The position numbers and the translations under genes were made by a program. DNA of 64,000 nt. It comes from Xanthoparmelia taractica. Its lineage: Eukaryota; Ascomycota; Lecanoromycetes; Lecanorales; Parmeliaceae. Where the stretch lies: positions 124,001 to 188,000 of the forward strand of contig JANQBS010000049.1 of NCBI GenBank assembly GCA_033085395.1, read 5' to 3'. Below, piece by piece: positions 21,173 to 32,537 of the stretch; the stretch's first letter is position 1; each line of letters starts with the position of its first letter. Below the pieces are notes generated by a model. The model was not told where the DNA came from and did not search any database. It saw only the letters and a list, made by a program, of their open reading frames with translations.

Positions 21173-22755
21173 GTTACAAAGCCCGCCTCGAGAACCACGC
21201 ACTTTTCCCCCGTAGTTCAGTGTTGACAATTCGAATTCTTTCCTTGGATATGTGTACTAACTTCTGAATCCTTGATAGCCTACTTAAGGAACGTTGGACT
21301 CTCAAGGTGCTATCAATATGCCCTAGCAATACATCGAGAATCGGGTGGGCCACATAAAGTAGAACCTGTATAGGATCGGTATCCTTCGCTACTCCTGCAA
21401 CAGTGCAAATTGGAGCTAGACGGTGACTTGATGCAGCGTGGGTTATTGATTCGAGCCTCAAGACTGATTGACAGCCATCCACATGTGAGTGACCAACCCA
21501 ACATCACGTGCGCAGTAGCCGTGCTTGTACAAGCGAAGAAAAGAGTTCCGGGCAGCCAGGAGAGCCAGACCTTATCAAACCTTCGCTTCGTATATGTTGC
21601 CATAGAGCGAGGAATACTTGCAGTCCGTCTTCCTCAGGGTCTGAAATAGCATCTCCCTGCCCATTCCCGTTCTCCGCAATTCATAAGATGCACCCAAAAG
21701 CACAAATACCACCAAAAAGCAATTGATCCCCATGGCAGATGCACAAAACTCAAAGGATGAGTCTCTAGCTGTAAAATAGGATATGGTGAGGTTGACGATT
21801 TCCATGTACCGGAAGCCAGGCATGAACCTCAGTGAGTCCAGAAATGCTGGCGAGACCAGTAAGCTAATGTTTTCACCAGCATTGCTATTGTAAAAGAATC
21901 TGCTCAGTCACCAAAAAGTACGTGGAGCCTGTATCAGAAGGTCCCAATCCATCGCATCACGAGGCCTGACATCTTGTCCGCTGTTTCTGCAGGCTCATGT
22001 CAATGAAGAAGTAAGTACACTGCATCCGGATCCGCTCTAGTCTGTCCAGGATATAAGTTCAATGATCTTTTTCGGGCTTGGAGACCCCTCCTCGGGAGCA
22101 ATGCTGATCCGCAGAGCCTACGTGGGTTTTGGGACAATTGAAGCAAGTAGGCTTCCCTGTTTCTGATGCCAAGGGTGTGAGTTCACTTCGCCCATGCCAC
22201 TCTTGAGGAGCATTTTCCAGCCTTGCGCTAGATGGCCATCTTCGAGCTTCGCACGAAATGAAATTTGCCTACTTTCGGGAATCAAAGTGGGAGTAAGGTC
22301 TCCGTTATACAATCAACAAGCCGAATGTGACTGCTTCATAGTAAGCCGGGAGTGCACATGTCGAAGCGTTTGATCGAACCCATGGTTTTGAGCCGCGAAA
22401 CTGTCTCGAGAGCGATTCCAAGCGCCAAACCGGTCTCGCAGCCTGGGTTTTTGGCCTCAAAGAACTTATCCTGACTTTAGATTTGCAGAATAGTTCCGGA
22501 CGAGGAGGTCAGTGATTCCAAGATCCAGACTTTATCTGGTGAATCTTTTTTTGTTGGGGGGGGGGGGGGGGGGCCGGGCGGGGGGTGTCCAGTTTTTGGC
22601 AATGTTCACTCTTTAGTCTCGTGAAGACAGCTATCATCTGAGAAGGCAGTTCTGACTCCAAAAAATTTCGCAGACTTTCCTAGAGAGGAACAGATCTTTT
22701 GCAACGCCGTCAATTGTGACGGCAGTTCCGGATAACCGTACCTAATATACTTATA
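21173..22755. pseudogene. Possible decayed membrane-protein gene(s)
   Basis: No intact gene can be assembled. On the minus strand the frame 21575-21823 encodes a hydrophobic segment (CFLVVFVLLGASYEL) followed by a basic stretch. 21313-21603 has a second hydrophobic segment, and about 22340-22460 contains a helical piece (GLALGIALETVSRLKT). These could be exons of a fungal multi-pass membrane protein interrupted by stops, or an undetected multi-intron gene. A G-run of about 20 at 22555-22574 with a second G-run close by interrupts the region and may mark an assembly weakness. Confidence 0.3.
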
Positions 22756-24485
22756 TCATTTCGGGAACGTTGGGCTTATGGCACTCTCCATCATATCTCC
22801 TAGCAATATATCTTCTGCGGGTGGACCGCGATTTGTACGAACTGCCGTGGCATTAGCGCTCTTGTTTGCTGCAGACAGCTCATGAACCAAGTTACCCCAT
22901 TCCTGTGATAGCGTTAGTATTATCTACTTCTGCTAATGGAAGATGATTTCACTCACCGTTTCCACTCTAAAGAAGATCCACAACCAGCCTGCAGTATTGA
23001 ATGTGTAAGCCACAAATACTAGAATGGGGCATTTTACATACGCCGCAGAACCTCCAAGAACTCCATGATAAAGATGGATCCTTCTAGATCGTTGAAATGA
23101 TCCAAATGTGGACTAAGTTTGAGACTCCATGTACACCGCAGCATGAGATCTATCAATATTGCAACGTAGTACATCTCTCTCGTGTGGAAATGAGTATGTC
23201 TTCTAAGGGCCCACGGATGGTCAGGGTTGTTGCGTACAGAGGACGGAGCGAAGAGTGTGAGGTCCCAATCCTGGATTAAGCAGCAGGTCAGAAGAAGGAT
23301 CGAGCGAGTATGTGGATATGAGGGTTTGCTACTTTGGCAACATCCCAGTAAAAGGAGTAGAAGGAATTCAGAAAGACAAAGAACAACCTATAGATCTGTC
23401 AAAAGTAACCTCATATGATTTCGAAAGCCAGAAATCACCAGAGTCGAAAAAGACCTGCTTCGCTCATTCCTATGGACTTTGGGTCGGTCCCACGCTGGAG
23501 TGCGCTCAGAACGATGACTGGAAAAGCGCTGGAATACTTCAGAGCATTCGCTAGATGTTGTCTGCTTCTGTCAGCGATAATTTCACATTGGTGCTACGAA
23601 AAGGGTTTCGCACCCGCCCCAGCCTGTGCTTGCGTTCTTATTGGGATTGTTCCTGACCCTCAAGTATTCTATTAGGCATTGCCTTAGCCGTATCATGCTA
23701 GGAATGCTGATGATCAATGGCACCATATAGGCTCCACCACAATTTCGGTCCGGTTTATCTGTCGAAGATATGCCGGGGGACAGAAACATGCACCCAGACA
23801 CGAACAAATCACCCAAGACTTTTGCATATGATGTCAAGACATCGGCCAAAAGTATATCTCCTTATCATTTTCCGCGTATTAGATACCATCTGAGTAATAG
23901 AGTTGCTACTTCAATCCATACCGAATTTTCCATTATCGGCTTCTGCGATCCCCCCGATGCTCACACGTCTCAAGGTCGAGATGAATCGGTATCGACCTGT
24001 TCTTGAGAGACGTTGAAAAGGCAGGAGGAAACAGACGGCGAGTAGAAAGAGGAAAGATTGAGGGAGGATATCCCATGCGAGGACCAGGGATGGTTGTCCG
24101 CGTGTGATGACCCAAAAGAGCAGGATAGAACATGCCAGAGGCAGGGTGATTGCAGCCGCAAGTCTGTACGTTCTTAGATAGTGGGGAGGGATAGTGGAAG
24201 AAGTTCGAGTATGGTATTTTATGAGCGCTGCAGCATCCTAGGGTGCGTTTCAGTAAGATTAGCCACCTTCATTGTGCTGTTGATTGCTCACAATCTTGAG
24301 GATAGATAAGTAGTGAAGATTGACGCCCCAAGCCCAGATGCCTGGAACCGTGTTAGTCAATGGGCACTGCAGGTGTGGAAAGGATGGCTGTTACCAAGCA
24401 CGAAAATTACTGCGACTCTATAGGGCAACGGTAGAATCAAACTAAAGGTGTCGAGCTCGGGCTCAACAGCTGGATCCCCATCCAT
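22756..24485 (-). CDS. ERD1: EXS-domain membrane protein, Erd1 homologue
   Basis: Nine exons: 24485-24395, 24341-24292, 24237-23922, 23857-23614, 23561-23439, 23387-23333, 23270-23042, 22988-22957, 22902-22756. All eight introns (51-64 bp) preserve phase, and the product is 428 aa. Hydrophobic segments appear in ILPLPYRVAVIFVL, AITLPLACSILLFWVI and FLFLLAVCFLLPF. The EXS signature is clear: PLIISIPSMIRLRQCLIEYL, HLANALKYSSAFPV, then FYSFYWDVAKDWDL and the C-terminal LWIFFRVETEWGNLVHE. Erd1 is a Golgi multi-pass protein needed for retention of ER lumenal proteins and recycling of glycosyltransferases, linked to phosphate handling from lumenal glycosylation. One acceptor (GAG at 23858) is weak. 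The gene is divergent from PEX10 with 256 bp between starts. Confidence 0.9.
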
Positions 24486-24741
24486 GCTGTAGACATAATC
24501 AATTGGAAAGTCGCAAACCTATCTGCGCCAGAAATGACTGTGGACTGTGGTTGAGGAATGATTTCCTGCTCACGCGAGCTTGAGGCTACATTTCGCGCCA
24601 GTCATCCAGTGCCGCTTAAAATTGATTGTTGGGCGATCTTAAAGAGGCACTGGATCTTGTGCCGAGGTCGTCAATCTGAAGTCCTTCGTTGTATTGGGGA
24701 GCTTATGTATCAAAAGACTTTCAAGATTACTTGGATAAATC
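24486..24741. promoter_or_regulatory. Short divergent promoter ERD1 / PEX10
   Basis: Only 256 bases separate two outward-facing start codons, so the promoters must overlap. No specific operator is claimed. Confidence 0.6.
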
Positions 24742-25887
24742 ATGGTGATTCCCGATTTACCTAGCGACCACGTTCACAAAGCTCCCAAGTCCATCGACTC
24801 GGACTACGCCTACCCTTTTGCTGCCGCCCCAGACATAATCCGCTCCAACCAGAAAGACACCTACTTCCAAGGAGTCCTCCTTGAGCAGCTCTCTACTATT
24901 CTCCGCCGTCTGTACGGATCTCGCTTTTCTCAAGCTTACAATTCAGAGGCGCGCACCTTCACTGAACTCCTATATCTTGGCCTAACCACCTGCATCGGCA
25001 ATCGCACCCTTGGAGAGGAGTACTGTGATATCTATCAGATCGAGAGTCAGTCTCGGCAGCTTCCTGCCATAGGTCGCCGTACAGGCTACGTACTCTCGGC
25101 AGTCCTCCTACCCTATACTCTCAGCAAGCTCCTTCCCGGTCTCCGCTCTCGCATACGCCTCAAGATCGAAAGCAGTCTGGGTCGGGCTTCAAAGTCTTCT
25201 AGTCCCTCTGTACTCCATCGCCTCCAATACTATCTCCTAGAAAACCTGTCCACCATAACCTCAGTGTCTACCTCCCCCATATACGCCGTTTTCCTCGCGG
25301 TCTTCTACTTCACAGGCTCTTACTACCATCTCAGCAAGCGGCTCTTCGGATTACGCTACATTTTCTCCAAGCGCCTAGCCCCCTCCGAGCAGCGCGTAGG
25401 CTATGAAGTCCTCGGTGTACTTCTGGTGCTTCAGATAGCTGTGCAGGCTTATCTTCACATTCAGAATACTATCACGACGGCTCTACCGACGGAGGGATCT
25501 AGTGCTCACCTAGACGATGGAGTGGAGATCGATCTTTCGAACCACCAAGGAAACCAACAAGCCAACCACCTTCTGGATCCCCCGAAATCCGCCGAGAAAG
25601 CAGATACCAGTCGCGATCGTATCTCAGCCACAACCCATACGCCTCTTCCCCCATTCTCCCTCCCTCGCTACGACCTCTCAGATCCGTCATGCCTCGGCTG
25701 GTTACAACCGAAACAGCAGAGAAAATGCACACTGTGCCTCGAACCGATGAAAGATCCGTCATCTACGACTTGCGGGCATACCTTTTGCTTCACGTGTATC
25801 TTGGACTGGCTGGGTGAGAAGAAAGAATGTCCTCTCTGCAGGCAGAGGGTTTTGAGCCAACACGGTACGTCTTCTCTGAGCGTTTAG
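24742..25887 (+). CDS. PEX10: Peroxisome biogenesis E3 ligase Pex10 (RING peroxin)
   Basis: A single exon of 381 aa. The N-terminal part is the Pex2/Pex10/Pex12 membrane domain: YPFAAAPDIIRSNQKD, then LRRLYGSRF, YLGLTTCIGNRTLGEEYCDI and hydrophobic segments at about residues 110-135 and 175-240. A disordered linker follows (about 250-320), then a C-terminal RING: CTLCLEPMKDPSSTTCGHTF and CPLC, with all eight zinc ligands in place. Pex10 forms a membrane ubiquitin ligase with Pex2 and Pex12 that ubiquitinates the import receptor Pex5 so it can be recycled. The start is the first ATG after the short divergent promoter and gives the expected N-terminus. Confidence 0.95.
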   Translation: MVIPDLPSDHVHKAPKSIDSDYAYPFAAAPDIIRSNQKDTYFQGVLLEQLSTILRRLYGSRFSQAYNSEARTFTELLYLGLTTCIGNRTLGEEYCDIYQIESQSRQLPAIGRRTGYVLSAVLLPYTLSKLLPGLRSRIRLKIESSLGRASKSSSPSVLHRLQYYLLENLSTITSVSTSPIYAVFLAVFYFTGSYYHLSKRLFGLRYIFSKRLAPSEQRVGYEVLGVLLVLQIAVQAYLHIQNTITTALPTEGSSAHLDDGVEIDLSNHQGNQQANHLLDPPKSAEKADTSRDRISATTHTPLPPFSLPRYDLSDPSCLGWLQPKQQRKCTLCLEPMKDPSSTTCGHTFCFTCILDWLGEKKECPLCRQRVLSQHGTSSLSV

Positions 25888-28648
25888 TTGCCTAGCAACA
25901 GGGTAGGAGTATTCACACGTCGAGTCATTGGTGCACGAATGAATGTTAATCAATAATTTGAGTTAGTCTTGCCGTTGAGAGGTTGAGTAGGTTTAAAATG
26001 GTTGAGTGGATCAATGTGCATGACACTATGTTCTTGAGGGCTTAATTCAGGTTACGAAAAATGCATTGTGGGTGGTTTTGCTCCTAGTCCAGCATCAATG
26101 AAGGTTGGGTAGTCACTGTACTCCAGACGAGCTGTGAGATGGCGCCATACTGAACGTATCGGTCATGGAGATGATCACAAATTACGAGGCTATTAGCACA
26201 GGGTGGAACGGAGGTATGAGGGATGCCCGCAGCGACTCAAGTGTGCAGGCCTGGCAAGCTGTCTTTGGACACAGAATGCAACATTCATTAGGGCGGAAAT
26301 GCCTCAATGCATACATCGTCGAGATCACTGCTATAAACCGGGTAAGCTTGAACTTTCAACTCAAGCTCAGCAACTACGGTTATTTCGCATCATATACGCA
26401 TTGATGGTCTCACGTCAGAGTAGAGATAGCATTACCAAACTCGAATACCATTTTCGCTGGTTCATGGATCACAGCCGCATGGTTGACGTGGCAAACGGTC
26501 TACCAATGCCACTCCCTCAGTCAATACTGGCATCATCCCTTGGGTCTGGGAAGCGGCGCGAGAAGCTCTAGCAGCTCGACCGCTACAGACAATGCGCTTT
26601 CTACAAATTTGGGGATGACTCGAGGGGCGAGGACGATTCTCCAGTCGGTCCTATGATGATAACGATCGTACCTTTCGTGATGTTTTTGGCGAAAAATCCT
26701 TCGGGCACGCGATTGCTTGGACAGGCAGCGGAGTACTGGTTCCAACCTCTCTCGCCAAGCCATAAGCGGTCGAGAACGAACCGTCCACCGATAATATCGA
26801 CAGTGGTCAACCTCGACAATGAGGAGATCTAGGTAGCAAGGGACAGAGTAGGATTCGAACAAGCCACGCGGCTGACGGTACCATCTACGTTCGAAATCCT
26901 TTTCGAGTACCTTTCTTTCCTTTTGAATCTAACCTCTACAATAACTTTAATGTAATCCGGCTCCCTCGGCCCAGAAAGGCTTCGGCCAGCCACAGTCGAT
27001 TAACAAAAATTCCTCTGGCCACTACGATTTTCATACATAACACCGTAGTAGGTAGAAGGATATCAGCTCAGTGTTTGAACGTGCGATTGAGAGAGGTTTT
27101 GCTCAGCGAGAATCAAGTCCTTCGCATTATGGGGAAGCCCTGACGGACTCGAGAATAGTAGTATTACCGAGGTACTCCGAACCCGGGGGGGGTTGGGGTC
27201 TTAGCGAGCAAGCCAAGTCCGAGAAGCTGGAATTTCCTAAAATACGAAATGGTTGAGATCTGCTGGGAAGATAATGAAGCAAGATGGTTTACTCATCGGA
27301 TAAGCACATGACTTGCACACATGGAAGTCGTACTTGAAGCTTTTTTTTGTGGGTTTTTCCCAGATGGAGAGAACGGGTGGCTTTGCGCGAGCCTTGGGCG
27401 TTGATTCAATCGCATTTTTACCGAGCATTCTTACTTGGGTGGCGCTCATCATTTACAAGTCAGAGCAGCAGCAATGCAAACAAGACTCTCCATATGCTCA
27501 GACCCTTGTCAATATGAAGCCTTTCCAAGTCCATCTCCCTACGACCATGGCCGTGGGCTCTCACAGCATCTGGACCCTGACTGACTGTCTAGCAAATATT
27601 TATTACCGACCATTTGGAGTGTTAGTTCATTGCCATGTAAAATTGTTTGTCTGCTGGCAATGTTGACAAATACAAATAGACGCCATTGCGCAGAAAGCAT
27701 ACAGCAGAATCCTTCTCACTAAGACTCTCCTCCATCATGTGCCGTCATTATTAGATAATTATAGATATCAGCAAGCGTCGATCCATGCACGCTGCCGCGA
27801 GGATGATGAGCAAGGTCGACATTCTTTCTCCATTCCTGCAGGGATCTCGTATTCTCCAAGCACAAGTCGAATGAGGCCTTCCATAATGTTAACGCAATTT
27901 TCAAGGTTTTGTTTGTAATGGCATCTATAACGCTGCTGCTGTAGAGTCGGGAGCTTAGGTACAAAGACCAGTGCGGAATGCACAACAGAGCGGGCCAGGT
28001 CAAGCGCGCGTCAAAGAAAGGGGTACAGTAAAGTAAAAATGACAAGATGGACTAAGAGTCTAGAGTAAGGCGGTCAACTTCCGGGTTCAGCTTCCTCTCG
28101 AGTCACCTCGGGTGGCAGCAGTGTGAATGAAGCACGTTGACTGGCACACATGACTCAGATGCTTACCTCTCTTGAAACTACTCGAAGACCTTGCTGGGTG
28201 GATGTCATCTCCGTTCTCCTCGGAACCCTGCGGCCGTACTCCACGCATAAGCACCTTGATCTCCAAGAGGCTATGTGTGCTATGGCTGCATATTCAAGTG
28301 ATGGCGCTATCCCATTCTTCGGCATGGGAACCCGCCTGGTCTGCTACAAATGGGGCTAAGCAGGTCCCTTCCTCGTCTTCAGTCTCCTCATGCATCTATT
28401 CTCCATGCGTCGACTCTACCTCGCGTCTTGTTACGTCACTCGTTATGTCTCCCTGGCTTCACGATTACAGCCAATGCCTATCATCCCCGTGTTTGATATC
28501 GTCATTCTCCTTTCGTTACGCCTTCGCCTGTTCATTTATTTCCATATAGTCTCCACATAAGACTCTCTCTATCATGGACCTTGAATATAGCTCTTAAAGA
28601 TTTCATACATCCTCCTCCTCCTCCAGCAGTCCTTTTCCTAAGTAAATC
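25888..28648. other. 2.7-kb stretch without a supportable gene
   Basis: Many short open frames on both strands, none with a recognisable domain or a convincing exon series. A minus-strand frame at 26601-26819 (VDIIGGRFVLDRLWLG...) is the most protein-like piece. The GATTCGAAC near 26851 does not fold as a tRNA. The last part before 28649 is CT-rich, consistent with the leader of the galactose oxidase gene. Confidence 0.4.
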
Positions 28649-31600
28649 ATGAAAGCCAAGATGCTCCTGCGCCTCGTGGCAATAATCTCTCTTGCGCCGT
28701 GTATCTATGCTATATCGGAGACTGCAGTCGCGCTCAATCAGCCAGCAGCTTCAGTGCAGGCGGCAAGTACTGACAATGGCGGCCTGGTGACCGAAGGCGT
28801 GGCCACGCTCGACGGGTTGAGTCTTGATGCCATAGCAGAGGGTCGATCCGCAGAGGCCACAATATCCACGTCGATTCCAAAGACCAATTGGGTTGCTACT
28901 GCCGATAGCTTCCAACCTGGTTTTCCCCCTTCCAACGTACTCGATGACAACTTGACTACATTTTGGCACACAACCTATACGCCAGGGCTTCCGCCTTCAG
29001 CTCATGCCGGAGTAAGCAGACTCTCGTGATGATCTCAGTTTCAAAGACTCTACTTTGGGCTGCCAATGACTATCTGGCTCCTAAGCTCGGTTTAGAGATC
29101 GAGTTATGTAGGGATTAAAGAGACGCTGATATCGGCTGCTTCAGGCTCCCCTACCGCATAAGTTGAATATCGACATGGGCCAAACTTATCTGGTCAATAG
29201 CATTGCATACATACCACGCCAAGACCACAACAACAACGGCCATGTCGGAGAGCATCAGATTCTCCTCAGTGCGGACAATATAACTTGGACTTCACCTGCT
29301 TATGGGACATACCAAGACAGCAATACCACAAAAACGACAATCTTTGAAGCCACTAATGCAAGATATGTGCGGTTCATAGCCCTGACAGAAGCGGGAAATC
29401 GGTACCCTTGGACTAGTTGCGCATCTTTTAATGTTTTTGAGACCAATACGCCTGCCCCAGCCACAGGTGAGGGAGAGTGGAGTCCTACCGTGAGCTGGCC
29501 TGATAATCTCACTCCGATGCTCACGATATTGACCACCAAGTCTTGTTTCAGATTGACTTCCCTCTCGTGCCCGTCTCTGGCGCAATTGACTATAGCACAG
29601 GGAACGTGCTCGTTTGGTCATCATGGGCTGCCAGTACTTTCGCTGGAAGCACCGGCAAGAACACACTCACTGCCACGTACAATTTGACCTCAGGAATAGT
29701 CTCCCAGCGGAACATTTCCAATACAGGTGTATGTCTGATCTCCATTTTTGTTCTGTCCTGAAACATAACCCTTCGAATTAAGTCACAAGACATGTTCCTA
29801 TAACAGTCACTTCTTGGACATCAGTTGGAAAACCTTTTTGTGGCCATTCTGCAATGGAGGGGAAAAATGCTGACTTCTAATGTCTGATAGCACGACATGT
29901 TTTGCGAAGGCTTATCTCTCGACGCCACGGGTCGAATCGTTGCAACGGGTGGGTGCAGTAACCGAGCATATACAGGCTTGGAGCTAACAATGGCAGGTGG
30001 TAACGATGCTGCTAAAACGAGCATATATGATCCGTTAACAAGTACTTGGACGGCGGAAGGACTGATGCAGATTCCGCGCGGCTACCAATCGGTGAGTAAA
30101 TATTTACAAGTCCATTTTTCCTACATCTTGAGTCGCAAGACTGGCCACAAGAGTAAAGCGCTCCGGAAGCCTGTTTCAGCTCTCAGATCTGGTCCAAGGA
30201 GAGCTATACTGATTCGACATCTGTACAGATGGTCACCCTGTCCAACGGCAATCTTTTTACGATTGGTGGGTCTTGGAGCGGAGGCAGTGGTGGGAAAAAT
30301 GGTAATGCAACCTGCTAAGTTCCGGTTCCGGTGGTGCTCACACGTAACCTAGGGGAAATCTACAATACATCTGCAAACGCTTGGGCCCTAGTCCCCGGCG
30401 CACCCGTTGCTCCTATGTTGGTAGGATTTCCGCTTCATTGAATCTCCTCAATTGGCCGTCCACGAGGATCACGAGACATGTTCTGGGAGTTCTATACTTT
30501 CAGGCACATGTTTCATTGATCCATCTTCCGTTCAAGAAACGCGATTGCTGACGGGAGAAATCTAACAGACCAATGATGCGCAATCCGTATATCGCGCTGA
30601 TAACCATGTACGAACATTTTCATTCTGAGCTTTTCTGGCCATTTTCAGGACTGCAAAAACGATATTCAGATCAAACATCCCTGTCATCGCTGAACGCTGC
30701 TCAAGCCTCAGGATTGTTGTCATGAAAAAGCAATACTAACTATACATATTGTAGGCGATGCTGTTTGCCTGGACGAATGCAACAGTCTTTCAAGCCGGAC
30801 CGAGCACAGCTATGAATTGGTATGACACCAACGGAGCAGGTAGCCAAGCCGCGGCGGGGAATCGTACCGGTGACGGCGACGCCATGTGCGGAAACGCAGT
30901 AATGTACGACGCAACGGCTGGAAAGATCCTGGTAGTCGGTGGCTCAATCAACTACGTATACCTACCTCGCTACCTCAAATACACAGAACCCTCTACTCAC
31001 CTCTCCACAGCAAAACGCCAACGCGACAACAAACGCCCACGTCATCACACTCGGCACCCCAATGACCGAAGCCACCGTCCAAACCATCCCCTCAATGTCC
31101 TACCCTCGAATCTTCGCCAACGCCGTCGTCCTCCCCACAGGCGCCGTCCTCATCACCGGCGGCCAAGACTACGGCGTCCCCTTCTCCGACAACGGCAGCC
31201 AGCTCGCCCCGGAACTCTGGGACCCCATCACCGCCACCTTCACGCCAGTCGCGCCCATGAGCATACCCAGAAACTACCACTCCATCGCGCTCCTCCTCCC
31301 GGACGCCACCGTCCTTTCTGCCGGCGGCGGCCTGTGTGGAGCCTGCGCGACAAACCACTACGACGGACAGATCTACAGCCCCAGCTACCTATTCACCGCC
31401 GACGGAAGCGCTCGAGCGGTAAGACCGGTCATCGAATCGGCGCCCGCGCAAGTGGGCGTTGGGGGGAATTTGACGGCGACGACGGACTCGCCCGTTACGG
31501 CGTGGGCTATGCTGAGACTCGGCGCTACGACGCGTAGGTTTTCCTTTCCTTTCCACTCCTCCCTAACATGTATTCACAAAAACCCCATCACTCCTCCTAA

Positions 31601-31879
31601 AACACAACCACCAATAACCCTATCCTATCCTATCCTATCCTATCCTCCGACGCTAATCAGTCCGCACAAACAGACACCGTAAACACAGACCAGCGCCGTA
31701 TCCCCTTAACCGCCACCCTCACCACCACCGCGGACGACGGCACCACCACCAACAACACGTACACGATGGCGCTGCCCGACGATGCCGGCATCCTGGTCCC
31801 AGGCTGGTATTATTTGTTTGCGATGAGTGAGGAGGGTGTGCCTAGTGTTGCGAAGTTTGTTTCGGTCGCTGTGGCCTAA
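28649..31879 (+). CDS. Galactose oxidase-type copper radical oxidase with CBM32 domain
   Basis: Ten exons: 28649-29011, 29145-29489, 29552-29728, 29891-30091, 30229-30301, 30353-30420, 30569-30607, 30755-30955, 31011-31533, 31674-31879. All phases agree and the product is 731 aa. It has a signal peptide (about 1-21), a discoidin/CBM32 domain (about 75-215), the seven-bladed Kelch domain and a C-terminal domain. Active-site residues of galactose oxidase are present: Cys300 (HDMFCEG) and Tyr360 (RGYQS) for the thioether cofactor, Trp378 (GGSWSGG) stacking on it, Tyr578-His579 (RNYHS) and His664 (HTVNTDQRR) as copper ligands. Together these fit CAZy AA5_2: secreted, oxidising primary alcohols such as galactose C6 to aldehydes with H2O2 release. 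The substrate is not certain. About 14 residues are inserted between Cys300 and Tyr360 relative to the Fusarium enzyme. Confidence 0.95.
31619..31648 (+). repeat. TATCC pentamer array inside an intron
   Basis: About six tandem TATCC units within the last intron (31534-31673) of the galactose oxidase gene. The array lies between donor and acceptor and does not touch coding sequence. Confidence 0.85.
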
Positions 31880-32537
31880 ACGGTGGTGGTGGTGGTGGTG
31901 GTGGTGGTGGTGGTGGTGACTGTGGTTTGATGAAGTGGTGCTGGTGGTGGCTGTGGCGGTCTAATAGTGTTTGTGCTGGTGGGTGATGGTGGTAACGGTG
32001 CTGGTGCTGGTTGTGCGTGGTAGTGGTCTAATGGTTATCTGCCGTGGAAGGCCATGTCGATTGCTTAACTAATCGAGGAAATGCGTAGCGCATAGAACGC
32101 TAGATTACGGACTATAGAGGAAGAAAGACAGATGGATAGATAGATAGTTGTTTCGGTTAATGCAATGCCATTATTATGAAATTTCCAATAAGCAAGCTCC
32201 ACGTGAATTTAAAACCCTACAAGCACGACCATTCTGTTGAACCAGGAAAGACCTCGTCAAACATCTCCAATTGCTGCGAATTCTAGATCTATCTATCTGA
32301 GATGATGAGTGAAAGAAGAAAAAACTTTTGAGCAAACATCCCCAATCGGTATCCGCTATATATATCAACCGACAGACACCCACCCTGCCATCGCCATTCA
32401 AAATCTCTCGTTCGTCCAAGCAAAACGTAACCCTCACTGACTAGTCTAGTCAGACCGTAATGCATGTCGGACGTGATCTCTCAACCCAACCCAACCCGCC
32501 AGCACCATTCTTTCCGCAACCAGATGCTGCCGCATTA
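31880..32537. other. Convergent 3' region with GGT microsatellite
   Basis: A GGT trinucleotide array (about 31882-31917) starts directly after the galactose oxidase stop codon, with scattered GGT/GCT units to about 32030. A GATA tract lies at about 32131-32148. No gene is supported. This is the shared 3' space of two convergent genes. Confidence 0.7.

Noticed and set aside
26840..26865. GATTCGAAC resembling the B box of a tRNA gene on the minus strand
   Set aside because: The bases flanking the loop do not pair into a T-stem, and no matching acceptor stem or anticodon arm can be drawn.
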